DNA of 60,220 bases from Candidatus Latescibacterota bacterium (GTDB taxonomy: Bacteria > Latescibacterota > UBA2968 > GCA-2709665), in NCBI GenBank assembly GCA_012271065.1, contig JAAXHE010000204.1, positions 1 to 60,220 on the forward strand, written 5' to 3'. The position numbers and the translations under genes are program-made. The notes beneath the pieces are model-generated. The model was not told where the DNA came from. It saw only the letters and a program-made list of their open reading frames with translations, and searched no databases. Positions 43,370-52,128 of this stretch are shown piece after piece (the first letter of the stretch is position 1; every line of letters begins with the position of its first letter).

Positions 43370-44038
43370 ATGGATCGGCGGGTTGTGCAGCGTTCGTCCA
43401 CCCGTACGGGTGAATTACAGCTTGCGTCCGTTAACGCCGGCACGGTCTCCCATTTCGAACTCATCGTCAACGGTGTTTTCCAGATGGCCACCTACAATGC
43501 GTCGTCCAATCGCGCATTGATCGACACGGTCATGGAAACATCGAAATCCGGCAGGCACATCAACCTGCTTATCGGTGGTTTGGGACTGGGAATCTCCCTT
43601 CGTCAGGCGCTCGCCTATTCAAACGTGCGTTCCGTGTGCGTGGTGGAACTCGAATCCCGAATTGTAAACTGGAACCGCGAATATCTGGACAATGCCGACG
43701 TTCTCGACGATGAGCGCACGGAGGTGGTCGTCGGCGATTTCTACGAATACGTACAGGGAAATCCCCGGAGCTATCACGGCATTGCGCTGGATATCGACAA
43801 CGGACCCGACCGGGTGGTGCGCCCGCAAAACCGGCGCGCGTACAGCGTTTCAGCGCTTCAGACGCTGAGAACGCGGTTGCGTCCGGATGGTACTTTGGCG
43901 ATCTGGAGCCATGCCGTCAACCGCTCTTACGAGCGCGCGCTGGACCGTGTTTTCGGCGGGGTGACTCAACATCAAACGTGTGACCATAGCCTGGCCGGAA
44001 AACCGCTCGAGAGTGTAATTTACGCGGTTCGGGCCTGA
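43370..44038 (+). CDS. spermidine-synthase-like methyltransferase-fold protein
   Basis: About 222 residues of a Rossmann-fold protein related to spermidine synthases and class I methyltransferases: GGLGLGISLRQAL (nucleotide/SAM loop), VCVVELESRIVNWNREYL with the acidic strand end, and ALDIDNGPDRVV. Members bind S-adenosylmethionine or decarboxylated SAM. The usual substrate loop (GGGDG type) is not fully conserved, so methyl or aminopropyl transfer cannot be chosen. The start at 43370 is preferred since the upstream open frame (from 43172) is translated repeat. Citrate synthase follows by 36 bases. Confidence 0.7.
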   Translation: MDRRVVQRSSTRTGELQLASVNAGTVSHFELIVNGVFQMATYNASSNRALIDTVMETSKSGRHINLLIGGLGLGISLRQALAYSNVRSVCVVELESRIVNWNREYLDNADVLDDERTEVVVGDFYEYVQGNPRSYHGIALDIDNGPDRVVRPQNRRAYSVSALQTLRTRLRPDGTLAIWSHAVNRSYERALDRVFGGVTQHQTCDHSLAGKPLESVIYAVRA

Positions 44039-44074
44039 CTGGCAGCGGCAGACGACTTGAAAGGATTTGTGTGG

Positions 44075-45379
44075 ATGAACAAAGACTCACTCACCATTAC
44101 GGATAATCGCACCGGCAAGACTTACGAGGTACCCATCCTTTATGGTACGTACCCCGAATACGGGGCCGCCATTCGAACCGCTGACTTGAAGCAGATTAAG
44201 GCGTCGGAGGACGATTTCGGGCTTCTCGGATACGATCCGTCGTATCTGAATACCGGATCCTGCCAGAGTTCCGTGACGTTCATCGACGGCGAAAAAGGCA
44301 TCCTCAGATATCGTGGATATCCGATCGAGCAACTCGCGCAGCACAGCACCTACCTTGAAACGTCGTATCTGCTGTTGTACGGCGAACTGCCTGCGCAGGC
44401 ACAGCTCGATGCCTGGAACGAATCGGTGATGGCGTACGTCAAAGCCGAGCCGAAGCTGAGCGAACTGGTAAGCGGCTTCGGAAGAGGCTCCCACGCGATG
44501 GGGATGATGGTGGGCGTGCTGGGGTCTCTGTCGACATTCTACGACAATGCGAGAGAGATCGGTACGGAGGATGTTCAGGAGCTACATATCCGACGGCTTA
44601 TGGGCATGGCCCCGGTAGCCGCGGCAGCCGTGTATCGCCAAAGCCAGGGGCTGCCTGTTGTGGACCCTGACCCGTCGTTGGGATTCTGCGCCAATTATTT
44701 GAAGATGATGTTCGAGGGTACGAGCGCATACAAGTCCGACCCCGCGCTGGAACGGGCGCTGGAAGTCCTTCTCATATTGCACGCCGACCACGAACAGAAC
44801 TGCAGCGCAAGTACCATGCGTGGGGTTGGCAGCAGCGGAGCAGACCCGTATTCGGCAGCGGCGGGCGCCGCCGGCGCGCTGTACGGACCGGCGCATGGCG
44901 GGGCGAATGAGGCCGTCTTGAACATGCTGAACGAGATCGGGTCGGTCGACAATATTCCTGCCTACATCGAGCGGGTACATAACCGCGAAGTGCGTCTGCA
45001 GGGCTTCGGGCACCGGGTTTACAAGAACTACGATCCCAGGGCGGCGATCATCAAGAAGACGGCCGAGGAAGTATTCGAAGTCACCGGAAAGAATCCGCTC
45101 ATCGACATTGCAGTGGAACTGGAACGCATCGCGCTTGAAGAAGAGTACTTCATTTCTCGCAGTCTGTATCCGAACGTTGACTTTTATTCGGGCATTATCT
45201 ACCAGGCGATGGGTCTGCCCACGGACATGATGACAGTTATGTTCACAGTGGGCCGAATGCCGGGTTGGCTGGCGCAGTGGAAAGAATTGATGCACGATCC
45301 GGAGCAGCGCATCGCGCGTCCGCGGCAGATCTATATGGGTGAAGATATCCGGGACTATACGCCGATGGGAGAGAGGTAG
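44075..45379 (+). CDS. gltA: citrate synthase
   Basis: A 434-residue citrate synthase that condenses oxaloacetate and acetyl-CoA at the start of the citric acid cycle. Catalytic regions are intact: AHGGANEAV (His), GFGHRVYKNYDPRA (His) and FYSGIIYQAMGLP (Asp region). The N-terminal beta-region (KTYEVPILYGTYPEYGAAI) is that of type II, hexameric bacterial enzymes, which are often regulated by NADH. The ATG at 44075 has AAGGA nine bases upstream; a TTG at 44057 uses that site as coding. A long hairpin follows the gene. Confidence 0.95.
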   Translation: MNKDSLTITDNRTGKTYEVPILYGTYPEYGAAIRTADLKQIKASEDDFGLLGYDPSYLNTGSCQSSVTFIDGEKGILRYRGYPIEQLAQHSTYLETSYLLLYGELPAQAQLDAWNESVMAYVKAEPKLSELVSGFGRGSHAMGMMVGVLGSLSTFYDNAREIGTEDVQELHIRRLMGMAPVAAAAVYRQSQGLPVVDPDPSLGFCANYLKMMFEGTSAYKSDPALERALEVLLILHADHEQNCSASTMRGVGSSGADPYSAAAGAAGALYGPAHGGANEAVLNMLNEIGSVDNIPAYIERVHNREVRLQGFGHRVYKNYDPRAAIIKKTAEEVFEVTGKNPLIDIAVELERIALEEEYFISRSLYPNVDFYSGIIYQAMGLPTDMMTVMFTVGRMPGWLAQWKELMHDPEQRIARPRQIYMGEDIRDYTPMGER

Positions 45380-45409
45380 GAGACGGATCGGACGCGACGA
45401 CGTTTCGAG

Positions 45410-45452
45410 ATGACAAGAGCGCAAAAGCCATCGGCTTTTGCGCTCTTGTCAT
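45410..45452. terminator. long perfect hairpin after citrate synthase
   Basis: An arm of about 20 bases (atgacaagagcgcaaaagcc) pairs perfectly with its complement at 45433-45452 around a three-base loop. It sits 30 bases after the gene and can act in both directions. The AAAA/TTTT blocks inside the stem are unusual for a simple terminator. Confidence 0.65.
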
Positions 45453-45517
45453 ATGGGCTCATTTGCGTGAAAGCAGGATCCATGATGCTGCGGGTCAGCC
45501 CACGGCAACGTTGTGTT

Positions 45518-45543
45518 TGTAGGGGCGACCCTTGTGGTCGCCC
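45518..45543 (+). repeat. CTTGT-loop hairpin repeat, copy 2
   Basis: TGTAGGGGCGACCCTTGTGG and then TCGCCC form an 8-bp stem (gggcgacc/ggtcgccc) with loop cttgt. The same form with A/T swapped in both arms occurs at 56338-56363. Confidence 0.6.
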
Positions 45544-45591
45544 GCCTTTTTGGTATGCTGAAAGCTGACTGCTGATCGCAGACAGCTTTAA

Positions 45592-46359
45592 TCACTCGCC
45601 GTAGAGCTTCAATGGCGAAAGCGTGATGAGGGATGGCTCGTCCCGGAGGACGCGGGAGACGTGTTCGAGGGTGGGTGCGACGCGAAAAGCCTGCCAGACT
45701 GAAAGCCCCACGCAAACCTGACTGACGAGGCCTGCGGATTTCACGCGTTCGCCCATAACGCTGAAGTTGAAGACGGGCCACATGCGCGGGTTGCCGGCGT
45801 TGGCGTAGTTCCGCTCGACCCATAAAGCCTGGTTGTAGTGGAAGACGGAGCAGACGTTGAAGCCGACGCCCATGAGCAGGTACAGGGCGTTGCGCTCCAC
45901 CAGCCAGTCCCATGGCGAGCCATGGCCGAACGCTTTCTCGTCCCACGGGCTGAAACGTGGCCCGGCGTGCCCGTGTCCGTCCATCGCGGACCCGGCGTCG
46001 GCCCCGATCGCTGCCAGGGAGTCGCAGCAGTGGTCGCTGCGCACGGCTTCCGGGCGCTGGCGGAAGACCTCCGTGATGTGCCCGACGTCAGATGGCGACG
46101 AACGGATGTTCCACGCTTCCAGCCGCGTCCGGTATGTTGCGGACTCGCCGTTGACCTTCTGTACGAAAGTCGGAACGACCACGGTACCTGACTCGCCTAC
46201 GGCGTCCAATGCGCCGTCGATGACGGTATCCGCGCCCCCCTCGACGTATCCGAAACTCTTGAGTGAACTGTGAAAGAGAAGCGCATCGCCGTCACGAATG
46301 CCAAGTGCGGCAAAGCCCTGAAGGAGGTCTGATTTACGGATGGTCTTCGGATCTGCCAC
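45592..46359 (-). CDS. AAC(3)-family N-acetyltransferase
   Basis: A 255-residue protein of the aminoglycoside 3-N-acetyltransferase family, which uses acetyl-CoA. Family landmarks are HSSLKSFGYVEGGADTVIDG, GTVVVPTF, VGHITEVFRQRPEAVRSDHCCDSLAAIG and GSPWDWLVERNALYLLMGVGF. In environmental bacteria such proteins often act on substrates other than antibiotics, so resistance cannot be assumed. The sequence appears full length. No partner genes are adjacent. Confidence 0.8.
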   Translation of the reverse strand: MADPKTIRKSDLLQGFAALGIRDGDALLFHSSLKSFGYVEGGADTVIDGALDAVGESGTVVVPTFVQKVNGESATYRTRLEAWNIRSSPSDVGHITEVFRQRPEAVRSDHCCDSLAAIGADAGSAMDGHGHAGPRFSPWDEKAFGHGSPWDWLVERNALYLLMGVGFNVCSVFHYNQALWVERNYANAGNPRMWPVFNFSVMGERVKSAGLVSQVCVGLSVWQAFRVAPTLEHVSRVLRDEPSLITLSPLKLYGE

Positions 46360-46537
46360 TTACTCTGGGAAACTTCGATCGACGATTCTCTAAACACAGA
46401 ATCCAATAAGGTAAATCAAACCGGCGGACGTGAGACAGATCGCCGAGACCGAGAGGTTCTTTCCCGCTTTCAGAGTCTAGCGGACCCAGTAATTTCCTAC
46501 CGGATCTATCTCCTGGGGAAATCTCCTCGACAGCGAA

Positions 46538-46774
46538 TCAGCTCGTATTGGATCGCAGGTCAGAGCTGGAATGACTACGCATTTTCTTGATCTCGGTGAG
46601 GATCTGGCCCAGGGACATATCCTCAAATAGAAGCGCTCGCTCTTCGGTATAGTTTCCGATACCTGTTGTAAACTGATTAATGAAACGAATCGTATTGGCT
46701 ATACCGATCTCATTGGAAAGCACTTCAAGGGCTTCTTTGGTAATTTCGCTTAACGCTTTTTCCTGAACTGTCAT
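46538..46774 (-). CDS. small conserved-looking acidic/helical protein (78 residues)
   Basis: A 78-residue soluble helical protein (EALEVLSNEIGIANTIRFINQF, then TTGIGNYTEERALLFEDMSL). I recall similar short hypothetical proteins in cyanobacteria and other environmental bacteria, often near PIN-domain or toxin genes, which would make it an antitoxin-like candidate, but that is only a suggestion. GGAG lies eight bases before the ATG. The partner gene, if any, is not visible upstream. Confidence 0.55.
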   Translation of the reverse strand: MTVQEKALSEITKEALEVLSNEIGIANTIRFINQFTTGIGNYTEERALLFEDMSLGQILTEIKKMRSHSSSDLRSNTS

Positions 46775-46951
46775 TTTTCAATCTCCGATACGAGTTCGGT
46801 GGGAGAAACCGAATGCGCCCGGTAAATTCCCGATGCATCTGCTCGCCCAGGCAATCGTCAATCACCAGCGAAGAAGGTGCGATTTTATACAAGTAATTGA
46901 TTTTATTGTCTTTATATGATCAAATCGTCTCTCATTTTGAGAATTTCTATT

Positions 46952-46980
46952 TTGACAGATGAACAAATGTATAGTATATT
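46952..46980 (+). promoter_or_regulatory. distal promoter toward the DarG/DarT-like genes
   Basis: TTGACA at 46952-46957, 17 bases, and TATATT at 46975-46980. Confidence 0.5.
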
Positions 46981-47047
46981 AATAATGGTAATCTATCCGA
47001 GCCAAATTAAGTCGCTATTGCCGCTGAATGGCCCCTGAGAAAAGGAA

Positions 47048-47077
47048 TTGACCGGTTTTTGATTTGAGCGCTATACT
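47048..47077 (+). promoter_or_regulatory. proximal promoter of the DarG/DarT-like operon
   Basis: TTGACC at 47048-47053, an 18-base spacer and TATACT at 47072-47077, 43 bases before the macro-domain start. Confidence 0.55.
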
Positions 47078-47120
47078 ACATTTGGGAATATACAAACGCT
47101 CAAAGTAGAAAGGAAAAAGG

Positions 47121-48050
47121 ATGATTACCTACGTATTAGGTGATTTGTTCGAATCTCCGGCTAGGGTTCTTGTGAATACTGTCAATACCGTAGGGGTCAT
47201 GGGTAAAGGAATTGCGAAGGATTTTAAGCGGATATACCCTGAGATGTTTCGTGAATATCAAAAGCACTGTGAAACGAAACGGCTTACGGTGGGTAAGCTT
47301 TGGCTCTATAAGACTTCAAACAAATGGATCCTTAATTTTCCCACCAAGACAACCTGGCGCAAACCTTCGGAGATTCAATACATCGAGAGTGGTTTAAACA
47401 CATTCGTAAGAGAATACGCGAAACGAGGTATAACTAGCATAGCCTTTCCACCTTTAGGTTGCGGTAACGGCGAATTAGACTGGGATCGAGAGGTACAACC
47501 ATTGATGGAGAATTACTTGAGGAAGCTTCCTATTGACATTTTTATTCATCTGTATAGACAGGATCCACAAGTTCCGGAACACAGAGACATAAAAGATGTG
47601 GCGATTTGGTTGCGGTCCGATCTCGAATCTTTAGGATTTGTCGAAGTCTGGAAAGATCTGACTGAATTGATCGGTTCAGGCTTAGATTTACGTACATCCT
47701 TTGATCACGAAATCTTCCACGTTAAGGTTATTTCTGAACTCGATGAGCAGGGAATCTGTTTTCTTATAGACGACAAGAAAACCTTTATCCCAGAAGAAGA
47801 ACTGCTTGAATTGTGGACTACTGTACGAAATTGCGGGTTTGTAATTCCCGCGATAATGCCCGCAGGATTAGATAAAATCTCGAATCAGTTAGTGGCACTT
47901 TTTTCGGAATTGCCTTATTGCCGGTCGGTATCAGCTAGTAATGATTATCTGACATTGAGTCCGGGCCAAAGTATTGGCCTTCAATTAGTACCTCAAGCAT
48001 TACCTCCCAAGATATTTGAGAAGTTTCCTTTTGAGTTAAAACCAGTATGA
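47121..48050 (+). CDS. DarG-like macro-domain protein (DNA ADP-ribosylglycohydrolase antitoxin)
   Basis: A 309-residue protein. Residues 1-150 are a macro domain of the DarG/TARG1 type: GDLFESPARVLVNTVNTVG, then GKGIAKDFKRIYP, and NFPTK at 72-76, whose Lys76 matches the catalytic Lys of DarG. PLGCGNGELDW closes the domain. It should remove ADP-ribose placed on DNA by the adjacent DarT-like toxin. Residues about 155-309 form a second domain that I do not recognise (it does not look obviously like the usual DarG C-terminus). AGGAAAAAGG precedes the ATG. The gene is AT-rich against its surroundings, and its stop overlaps the next start (ATGA). Confidence 0.82.
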   Translation: MITYVLGDLFESPARVLVNTVNTVGVMGKGIAKDFKRIYPEMFREYQKHCETKRLTVGKLWLYKTSNKWILNFPTKTTWRKPSEIQYIESGLNTFVREYAKRGITSIAFPPLGCGNGELDWDREVQPLMENYLRKLPIDIFIHLYRQDPQVPEHRDIKDVAIWLRSDLESLGFVEVWKDLTELIGSGLDLRTSFDHEIFHVKVISELDEQGICFLIDDKKTFIPEEELLELWTTVRNCGFVIPAIMPAGLDKISNQLVALFSELPYCRSVSASNDYLTLSPGQSIGLQLVPQALPPKIFEKFPFELKPV

Positions 48051-49048
48051 CGACGTCGTTAAAACAAGATGCAGAGAAAATCGTCGCTCATTTTCGGTCA
48101 ATCAAGGAGCAGGCGTGGTTACAGGAATCCCAACGTTGGTGGCCAGGCCACCTTTTTCATTTTACTGATTTGACCAATGCTGTGAAGATTCTCGGCGACG
48201 GCAAATTGGTGTCCCGTGCTGAGTTAGAACGCACTGGTGGATTAGTTACGGACATTGCAAGCCCGGAAGTCATTTCAACTACACAGCCTCGCTGGAAAGA
48301 GTATGTGCGTCTGTATTTTCGTCCGCGGACACCTACACAGTACAGAAATGAGGGTTTCCGACCCGTAGGTCAGCGGGAAATGAATGCTCACTGCCCCGTA
48401 CCCGTTAGTTTTATTTTCGATGCCGAATCGATTCTGACAAGACCGGAAACCATGTTTAGCGCTGGAAATCTGGCTGCTGGCGCAGATACAGGAAACACTG
48501 CTGGGTACTTTCAATCGCTCCCTTTCGAGAAGATATACCATGATCGTAGTCTGTGGGGACTGAGTGACAGTGAATGGCGCAAAATTATCTATCATCGACA
48601 CGCTGAAGTTATCGTCCCGAACTATATTGATCTATCCACTTTAAAGCTGATCAGTTGTCGGTCCCAAGCCGAATTTGAGACTCTGATTTATTTGCTTCCG
48701 TGGAGAGTGCGGCGCAAGTGGTCAAGACACATTGGAGTCAGTAGAAGATCGATGCTGTTTTTCGGAAAATGGCCCTTTTTGGAAAAAGCTGATCTCAGTA
48801 GATCCTCCAACGCATTCAGTTTCAACCCATCGGAGAACACTGGTCCTTTTCACGCGAAGATAGAACTGACAGAGACCAAGTCAAAGGACATTTATAGTTG
48901 GGAGAAGAATGACTTCCACGCCAGCGGTACGTTGTCTCTTGATTTGTCAAATCTAGCTAATCCAGAAAGCTATACCGTGAAATTTACGTTGGATGGGCAA
49001 TTGGCTTACGAAAATCGATATTTGGATGAGTCGGAGCTACCATTTTAA
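48047..49048 (+). CDS. DarT-like DNA ADP-ribosyltransferase toxin with C-terminal extension
   Basis: A 333-residue protein. Residues about 33-220 match DarT (DUF4433), which attaches ADP-ribose to single-stranded DNA: HFTDLTNAVKILGDGKLVSR (His38, Arg57), EYVRLYFRPRTPTQYR at 85-100, and HAEVIV with the likely catalytic Glu187. After about residue 225 there is a beta-rich extension (ADLSRSSNAFSF, then LSLDLSNLANPESYTVKFTL) that ordinary short DarT proteins lack. It is preceded by its presumed antitoxin with a four-base overlap. Canonical darTG loci have the toxin gene first. Both genes share an AT-rich composition pointing to transfer. Confidence 0.82.
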   Translation: MTTSLKQDAEKIVAHFRSIKEQAWLQESQRWWPGHLFHFTDLTNAVKILGDGKLVSRAELERTGGLVTDIASPEVISTTQPRWKEYVRLYFRPRTPTQYRNEGFRPVGQREMNAHCPVPVSFIFDAESILTRPETMFSAGNLAAGADTGNTAGYFQSLPFEKIYHDRSLWGLSDSEWRKIIYHRHAEVIVPNYIDLSTLKLISCRSQAEFETLIYLLPWRVRRKWSRHIGVSRRSMLFFGKWPFLEKADLSRSSNAFSFNPSENTGPFHAKIELTETKSKDIYSWEKNDFHASGTLSLDLSNLANPESYTVKFTLDGQLAYENRYLDESELPF

Positions 49049-49373
49049 ACTCACTATAAATCGCTGATTTTGGATTCAGGGCGGCTACAACAGCCGCCAT
49101 TTTTTTATATGAAAAAAGACTTCGTCAATCGCTATGCAGACCACAAGCGGTACACAAATGCCGCCACCGAGCGGAATCTCCCGCCCTTATACGATTGACA
49201 CATCCGGACTGTCGACCGCAGATGGTGGGATCGTGAAAATAAGATGTGTCTTGGTGACTGCGATAAAAGCCGATCTGTCACAACAAGATCAGGAAGTGCA
49301 GTCTACCGTCGAAAGTGAGATTGAGCATCTCGTCTTTTGCCATTGACAAATGCAAGATCAGATCGGCGATCCT
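49049..49373. other. 325-base gap after the DarT-like gene
   Basis: Holds the terminator below. The open frame 49134-49346 has no ribosome-binding site and no recognisable features, so I leave it out. Confidence 0.5.
49080..49107 (+). terminator. rho-independent terminator of the DarG/DarT-like operon
   Basis: ggcggct at 49080-49086 pairs with agccgcc at 49092-49098 around acaac, followed directly by attttttt. It lies 31 bases after the DarT-like stop. Confidence 0.8.
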
Positions 49374-50720
49374 TTATTTCAATCCTCGAAGCGCGTCGCT
49401 GACTGCAGAAACCAGTTGATCGACGTGCCGGTCTTCCATCGGAAGTGAGACGTTGCCGCCGAGTTTCCAGTAGAGCCCGCGGTTGAGCAGGGCGAAGAAC
49501 AGCCAGCGGTGTAAAAGCTGGTTGTCGCGAGCCGCTTCGCGGTAGTTTCGGGGCCGTTCGGCCAGGAAGTGTACGCGGAACAAGGAGCCGGCCGTTGTAA
49601 CATGCGCCTCGAGGCCGGTGTCCCGGAAAACGCGTCGAAGCCGGTCGGCGAGGCGCTGTGTCAGCGATTCCAGCCTTCTGTAAGCTTCCGGCGTGAGCAG
49701 GCGGAGGGTGGTGAGACCCGCGGCGATGGCGATGGGGTTGGCGTTATACGTGCCGGAGTGCGGGATTTCCGGCGCGCCTCCGGTGGGGTTGTAGAGGTCC
49801 AGGATGTCGGAACGGCCGCCGACAACCGCGCCGGGGGTGCCGCCGGCAACGACTTTTCCCAGACACGTGAGATCGGGGCGCACGCCGTACGTTTCCTGCA
49901 CGCCGCCTCGGGAAATGCGGAAGCTGACAATTTCGTCGAAGATGAGCAGGACGCCCGCGCGTTCCGTCATTTCACGGAGTCGCGACAGAAAACCGTCAAT
50001 CGGAAGGGTGAAGCCGGCTGCTGTTGAAAGCGGATCGACAATCACCGCGGCCAGATTGTCCCGGTGATCGTTGACAATTGAATCGCAGGCATCAGGGTCG
50101 TTGAACGGGAGGACGATGACATTCTCGACAGCCTGGGGGGTGAGGCCCCGCGAGGAAGGCACGGACTCGGGCCGGTCGGGTGGTCCCAGATTCGCATCAA
50201 GCGGAGGGACGTGACTTACCATGACGTATTCGTCCATCCCGTGGTACGCCCCTTCGAATTTGGCGATTCTGTTTTTGCCGGTAAAGGCGCGGGCGGCGCG
50301 GATGGCATTCAGGATGGCTTCGGTGCCCGAGCTACAGAAGCGTACCTTTTCAAACGAACCGACGCGGTCCTTCAGAAATTCGGCCATTTCGACTTCGAGG
50401 GCCAGCGGACGGGAGAAGCCGGTGCCGTGGGCTATCCGCTCCTGGAGGGCGGCGACGATTTCGGGATGCGCGTGGCCAAGGATGAGGGCGGTGTTGTTGT
50501 TCACGAAATCAAGAAGGCGGTGGCCGTCCAGATCGATGAGATGGATGCCTTCGCCGCGGTCGGCGTAGACCGGGTACGGGTCGAAGTGGACGCCGGTGCG
50601 CGTATTGCCGCCCGGAAGAGACGCCTGGGCGCGCCTGAACATCTCCCGTGACCGCGGGTGGTTGTCCATGTATTCTGCAATCTGCCTATCCAGGGATGCC
50701 CGCAGGTTTCCCGTTTCCAT
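49374..50720 (-). CDS. class III aminotransferase (glutamate-1-semialdehyde aminomutase-like)
   Basis: A 448-residue PLP enzyme of the class III (fold type I) family, nearest to glutamate-1-semialdehyde 2,1-aminomutases. Features: SLPGGNTRTGVHFDPYP, FCSSGTEAILNAIRAARA, FEGAYHGMDEYVM, LIFDEIVSFRIS (Asp binding the PLP nitrogen), the PLP-binding Lys in LGKVVAGGTPGAVVGG, and HSGTYNANPIAI. No other tetrapyrrole gene is near, so an amino-acid aminotransferase or mutase role is equally possible. ATG at 50720 follows GAGG by five bases; an in-frame ATG at 50777 lacks such a site. Confidence 0.82.
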   Translation of the reverse strand: METGNLRASLDRQIAEYMDNHPRSREMFRRAQASLPGGNTRTGVHFDPYPVYADRGEGIHLIDLDGHRLLDFVNNNTALILGHAHPEIVAALQERIAHGTGFSRPLALEVEMAEFLKDRVGSFEKVRFCSSGTEAILNAIRAARAFTGKNRIAKFEGAYHGMDEYVMVSHVPPLDANLGPPDRPESVPSSRGLTPQAVENVIVLPFNDPDACDSIVNDHRDNLAAVIVDPLSTAAGFTLPIDGFLSRLREMTERAGVLLIFDEIVSFRISRGGVQETYGVRPDLTCLGKVVAGGTPGAVVGGRSDILDLYNPTGGAPEIPHSGTYNANPIAIAAGLTTLRLLTPEAYRRLESLTQRLADRLRRVFRDTGLEAHVTTAGSLFRVHFLAERPRNYREAARDNQLLHRWLFFALLNRGLYWKLGGNVSLPMEDRHVDQLVSAVSDALRGLK

Positions 50721-51137
50721 GCAGTCCTCGCAGGTGAAAGTGGCGGCCGGGATGGTGATGCAAACCAGCTCTGGCACGCCTCATTGTTTGATTCGCTTCA
50801 AAATACCGAAAAACAAAGAGGGAATTCAACTGCTGATTGTCGCCGCGCCCAAGTGTTCTGTCCCAGAAATAGATTGCCTGAATTCGGCGGTCGAGTCGCC
50901 CGGCTCGCATCCTTCGACAAGCTCAGCACAAGCATCGCAGCGAGACGGGATGAATCGGCCTGCCTGCAGCGCAGGGCACTGCGCAGGCAGGCGGCCGAAT
51001 GGTTAGATATTCTTGGGGCAGGACACAAAGCCCCGGTGGTTGTGGGAAGGGGTTGACTTGCCCGGGATACAGGCGTAGCATATAGGGGATTTTTCAGAAA
51101 GTCGGACCTGATATCGACGAATGACGGGGGTTTCGCT
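50721..51137. other. 417-base divergent gap with common intergenic repeat
   Basis: Contains ccttcgacaagctcagcac near 50912, a motif I recognise as a widespread dispersed repeat. A GC-rich fold-back follows, with cagcgcag at 50968-50975 and its inverse ctgcgc at 50981-50986 inside longer gcctgcctgc/gcaggcaggc arms. No gene. Confidence 0.5.
51053..51081 (+). promoter_or_regulatory. possible promoter of the PhyH gene
   Basis: TTGACT at 51053-51058, 17 bases, and TAGCAT at 51076-51081. Confidence 0.35.
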
Positions 51138-52124
51138 ATGGCGGGCATGGAAGTTGATCGGTTGCCGCGGGTTTCCGGCGACCTGGATGTGGCGAAGTCG
51201 AATATAGAGACGTACGGGTATTGCCTGCTGAAGGACGCGTTGAGCCAGGACCAGGTTGCGGCCATGCGGAAAAGGCTGGTGGAGCAGGCGGAGGCGGAAA
51301 GGCAACTGGGCGCGGCGTACGAAGACGGCGGCCCGAACCAGAACTGGGGATCGTTCCGGGACGAACGTGGCCGGGTGCGGCCCGAAGCCTTCACGGCTGC
51401 GCAGGGGGGCGTCAACCAGCGGCTTTGGATGTTGATCAACAAGGGACGGGTATTTCATGAGGTGTTGTTTCAGGAACGGGTGCGGGAGGTGATTGGCCAT
51501 GTTCTGGGCGAGGAGTACCTGCTTTCGAGCTTTACTGCCAATATCGCCAAGCCGGGCGGGGTGGAGATGGACCTGCATACCGACCAGTGGTGGATGCCCT
51601 CGCCCTCGCGTCCGGGAAGGAAGGGATTGCCCGTAGGCTCGATCACACGCGAGCGGTTCGATGCGGACGTGGATGACGCGCCGCCGATGATCGCACCGGC
51701 GGCAGCGGTGAACGTGCTCTGGATGCTCGTGGATTTCACGGCCGGAAACGGGGGAACGCGCGTCGTGCCGGGAAGCCACCTGTTCGGGCGGCAGCCGGAA
51801 ATGGCTTCCAATTTGGAGGCGGTTGCCGCGGAGGGCCCGGCGGGTACGGCCCTGATTATCGACGCGCGGATCTGGCATGGAACCGGGGCCAACGCGACCG
51901 GCGGTCAACGGCTGGCGCTGCTTACCACTTTCTGCGGTCCGCAGTTCCGGCCCCAGGAGAATTTCACCGTGGGCACGTCGCCGGAGGTGCTTCGGGAAGC
52001 CTCTCCCGAATTGCTGGCGCTGCTCGGGTTCAAGGTGTGGCACGCATACGGTCGCATCGAAAACCCTGCGGTGGAGTTCATTTCCCCTGGCGAGCCTTCG
52101 CTGGGAGAACTGCGTCCGGAGTAG
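51138..52124 (+). CDS. phytanoyl-CoA dioxygenase family protein
   Basis: A 328-residue Fe(II)/2-oxoglutarate oxygenase of the PhyH family. The iron-binding His147-x-Asp149 is in DLHTDQWW, the distal His247 in DARIWHGTGAN, and the GGTRVVPGSH loop precedes it. The double-stranded beta-helix is complete. Such enzymes hydroxylate lipids, ectoine-like compounds or natural products; nothing nearby fixes the substrate. It is followed after four bases by a small zinc-ribbon gene and then msrA, probably as one transcript. Confidence 0.82.
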   Translation: MAGMEVDRLPRVSGDLDVAKSNIETYGYCLLKDALSQDQVAAMRKRLVEQAEAERQLGAAYEDGGPNQNWGSFRDERGRVRPEAFTAAQGGVNQRLWMLINKGRVFHEVLFQERVREVIGHVLGEEYLLSSFTANIAKPGGVEMDLHTDQWWMPSPSRPGRKGLPVGSITRERFDADVDDAPPMIAPAAAVNVLWMLVDFTAGNGGTRVVPGSHLFGRQPEMASNLEAVAAEGPAGTALIIDARIWHGTGANATGGQRLALLTTFCGPQFRPQENFTVGTSPEVLREASPELLALLGFKVWHAYGRIENPAVEFISPGEPSLGELRPE

Positions 52125-52128
52125 CGCA

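Larger units (their letters stand above)
46775..47120. other. 346-base AT-rich gap with two promoters
   Basis: No credible gene. A minus-strand open frame at about 46741-46890 lacks a start codon near its beginning and is cut by a stop, so it may be a gene remnant. Two consensus-like promoters point toward the DarG/DarT-like genes. Confidence 0.5.

Noticed and set aside
46741..46890. possible gene fragment upstream of the 78-residue gene on the minus strand
   Set aside because: About 45 codons read plausibly, but there is no start codon near the beginning, a stop lies just upstream and it overlaps the 78-residue gene; possibly a remnant of a partner toxin, but unsupported.
49134..49346. 70-residue plus-strand open frame after the DarT-like gene
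   Set aside because: No ribosome-binding site, begins just after a terminator and has no recognisable sequence.
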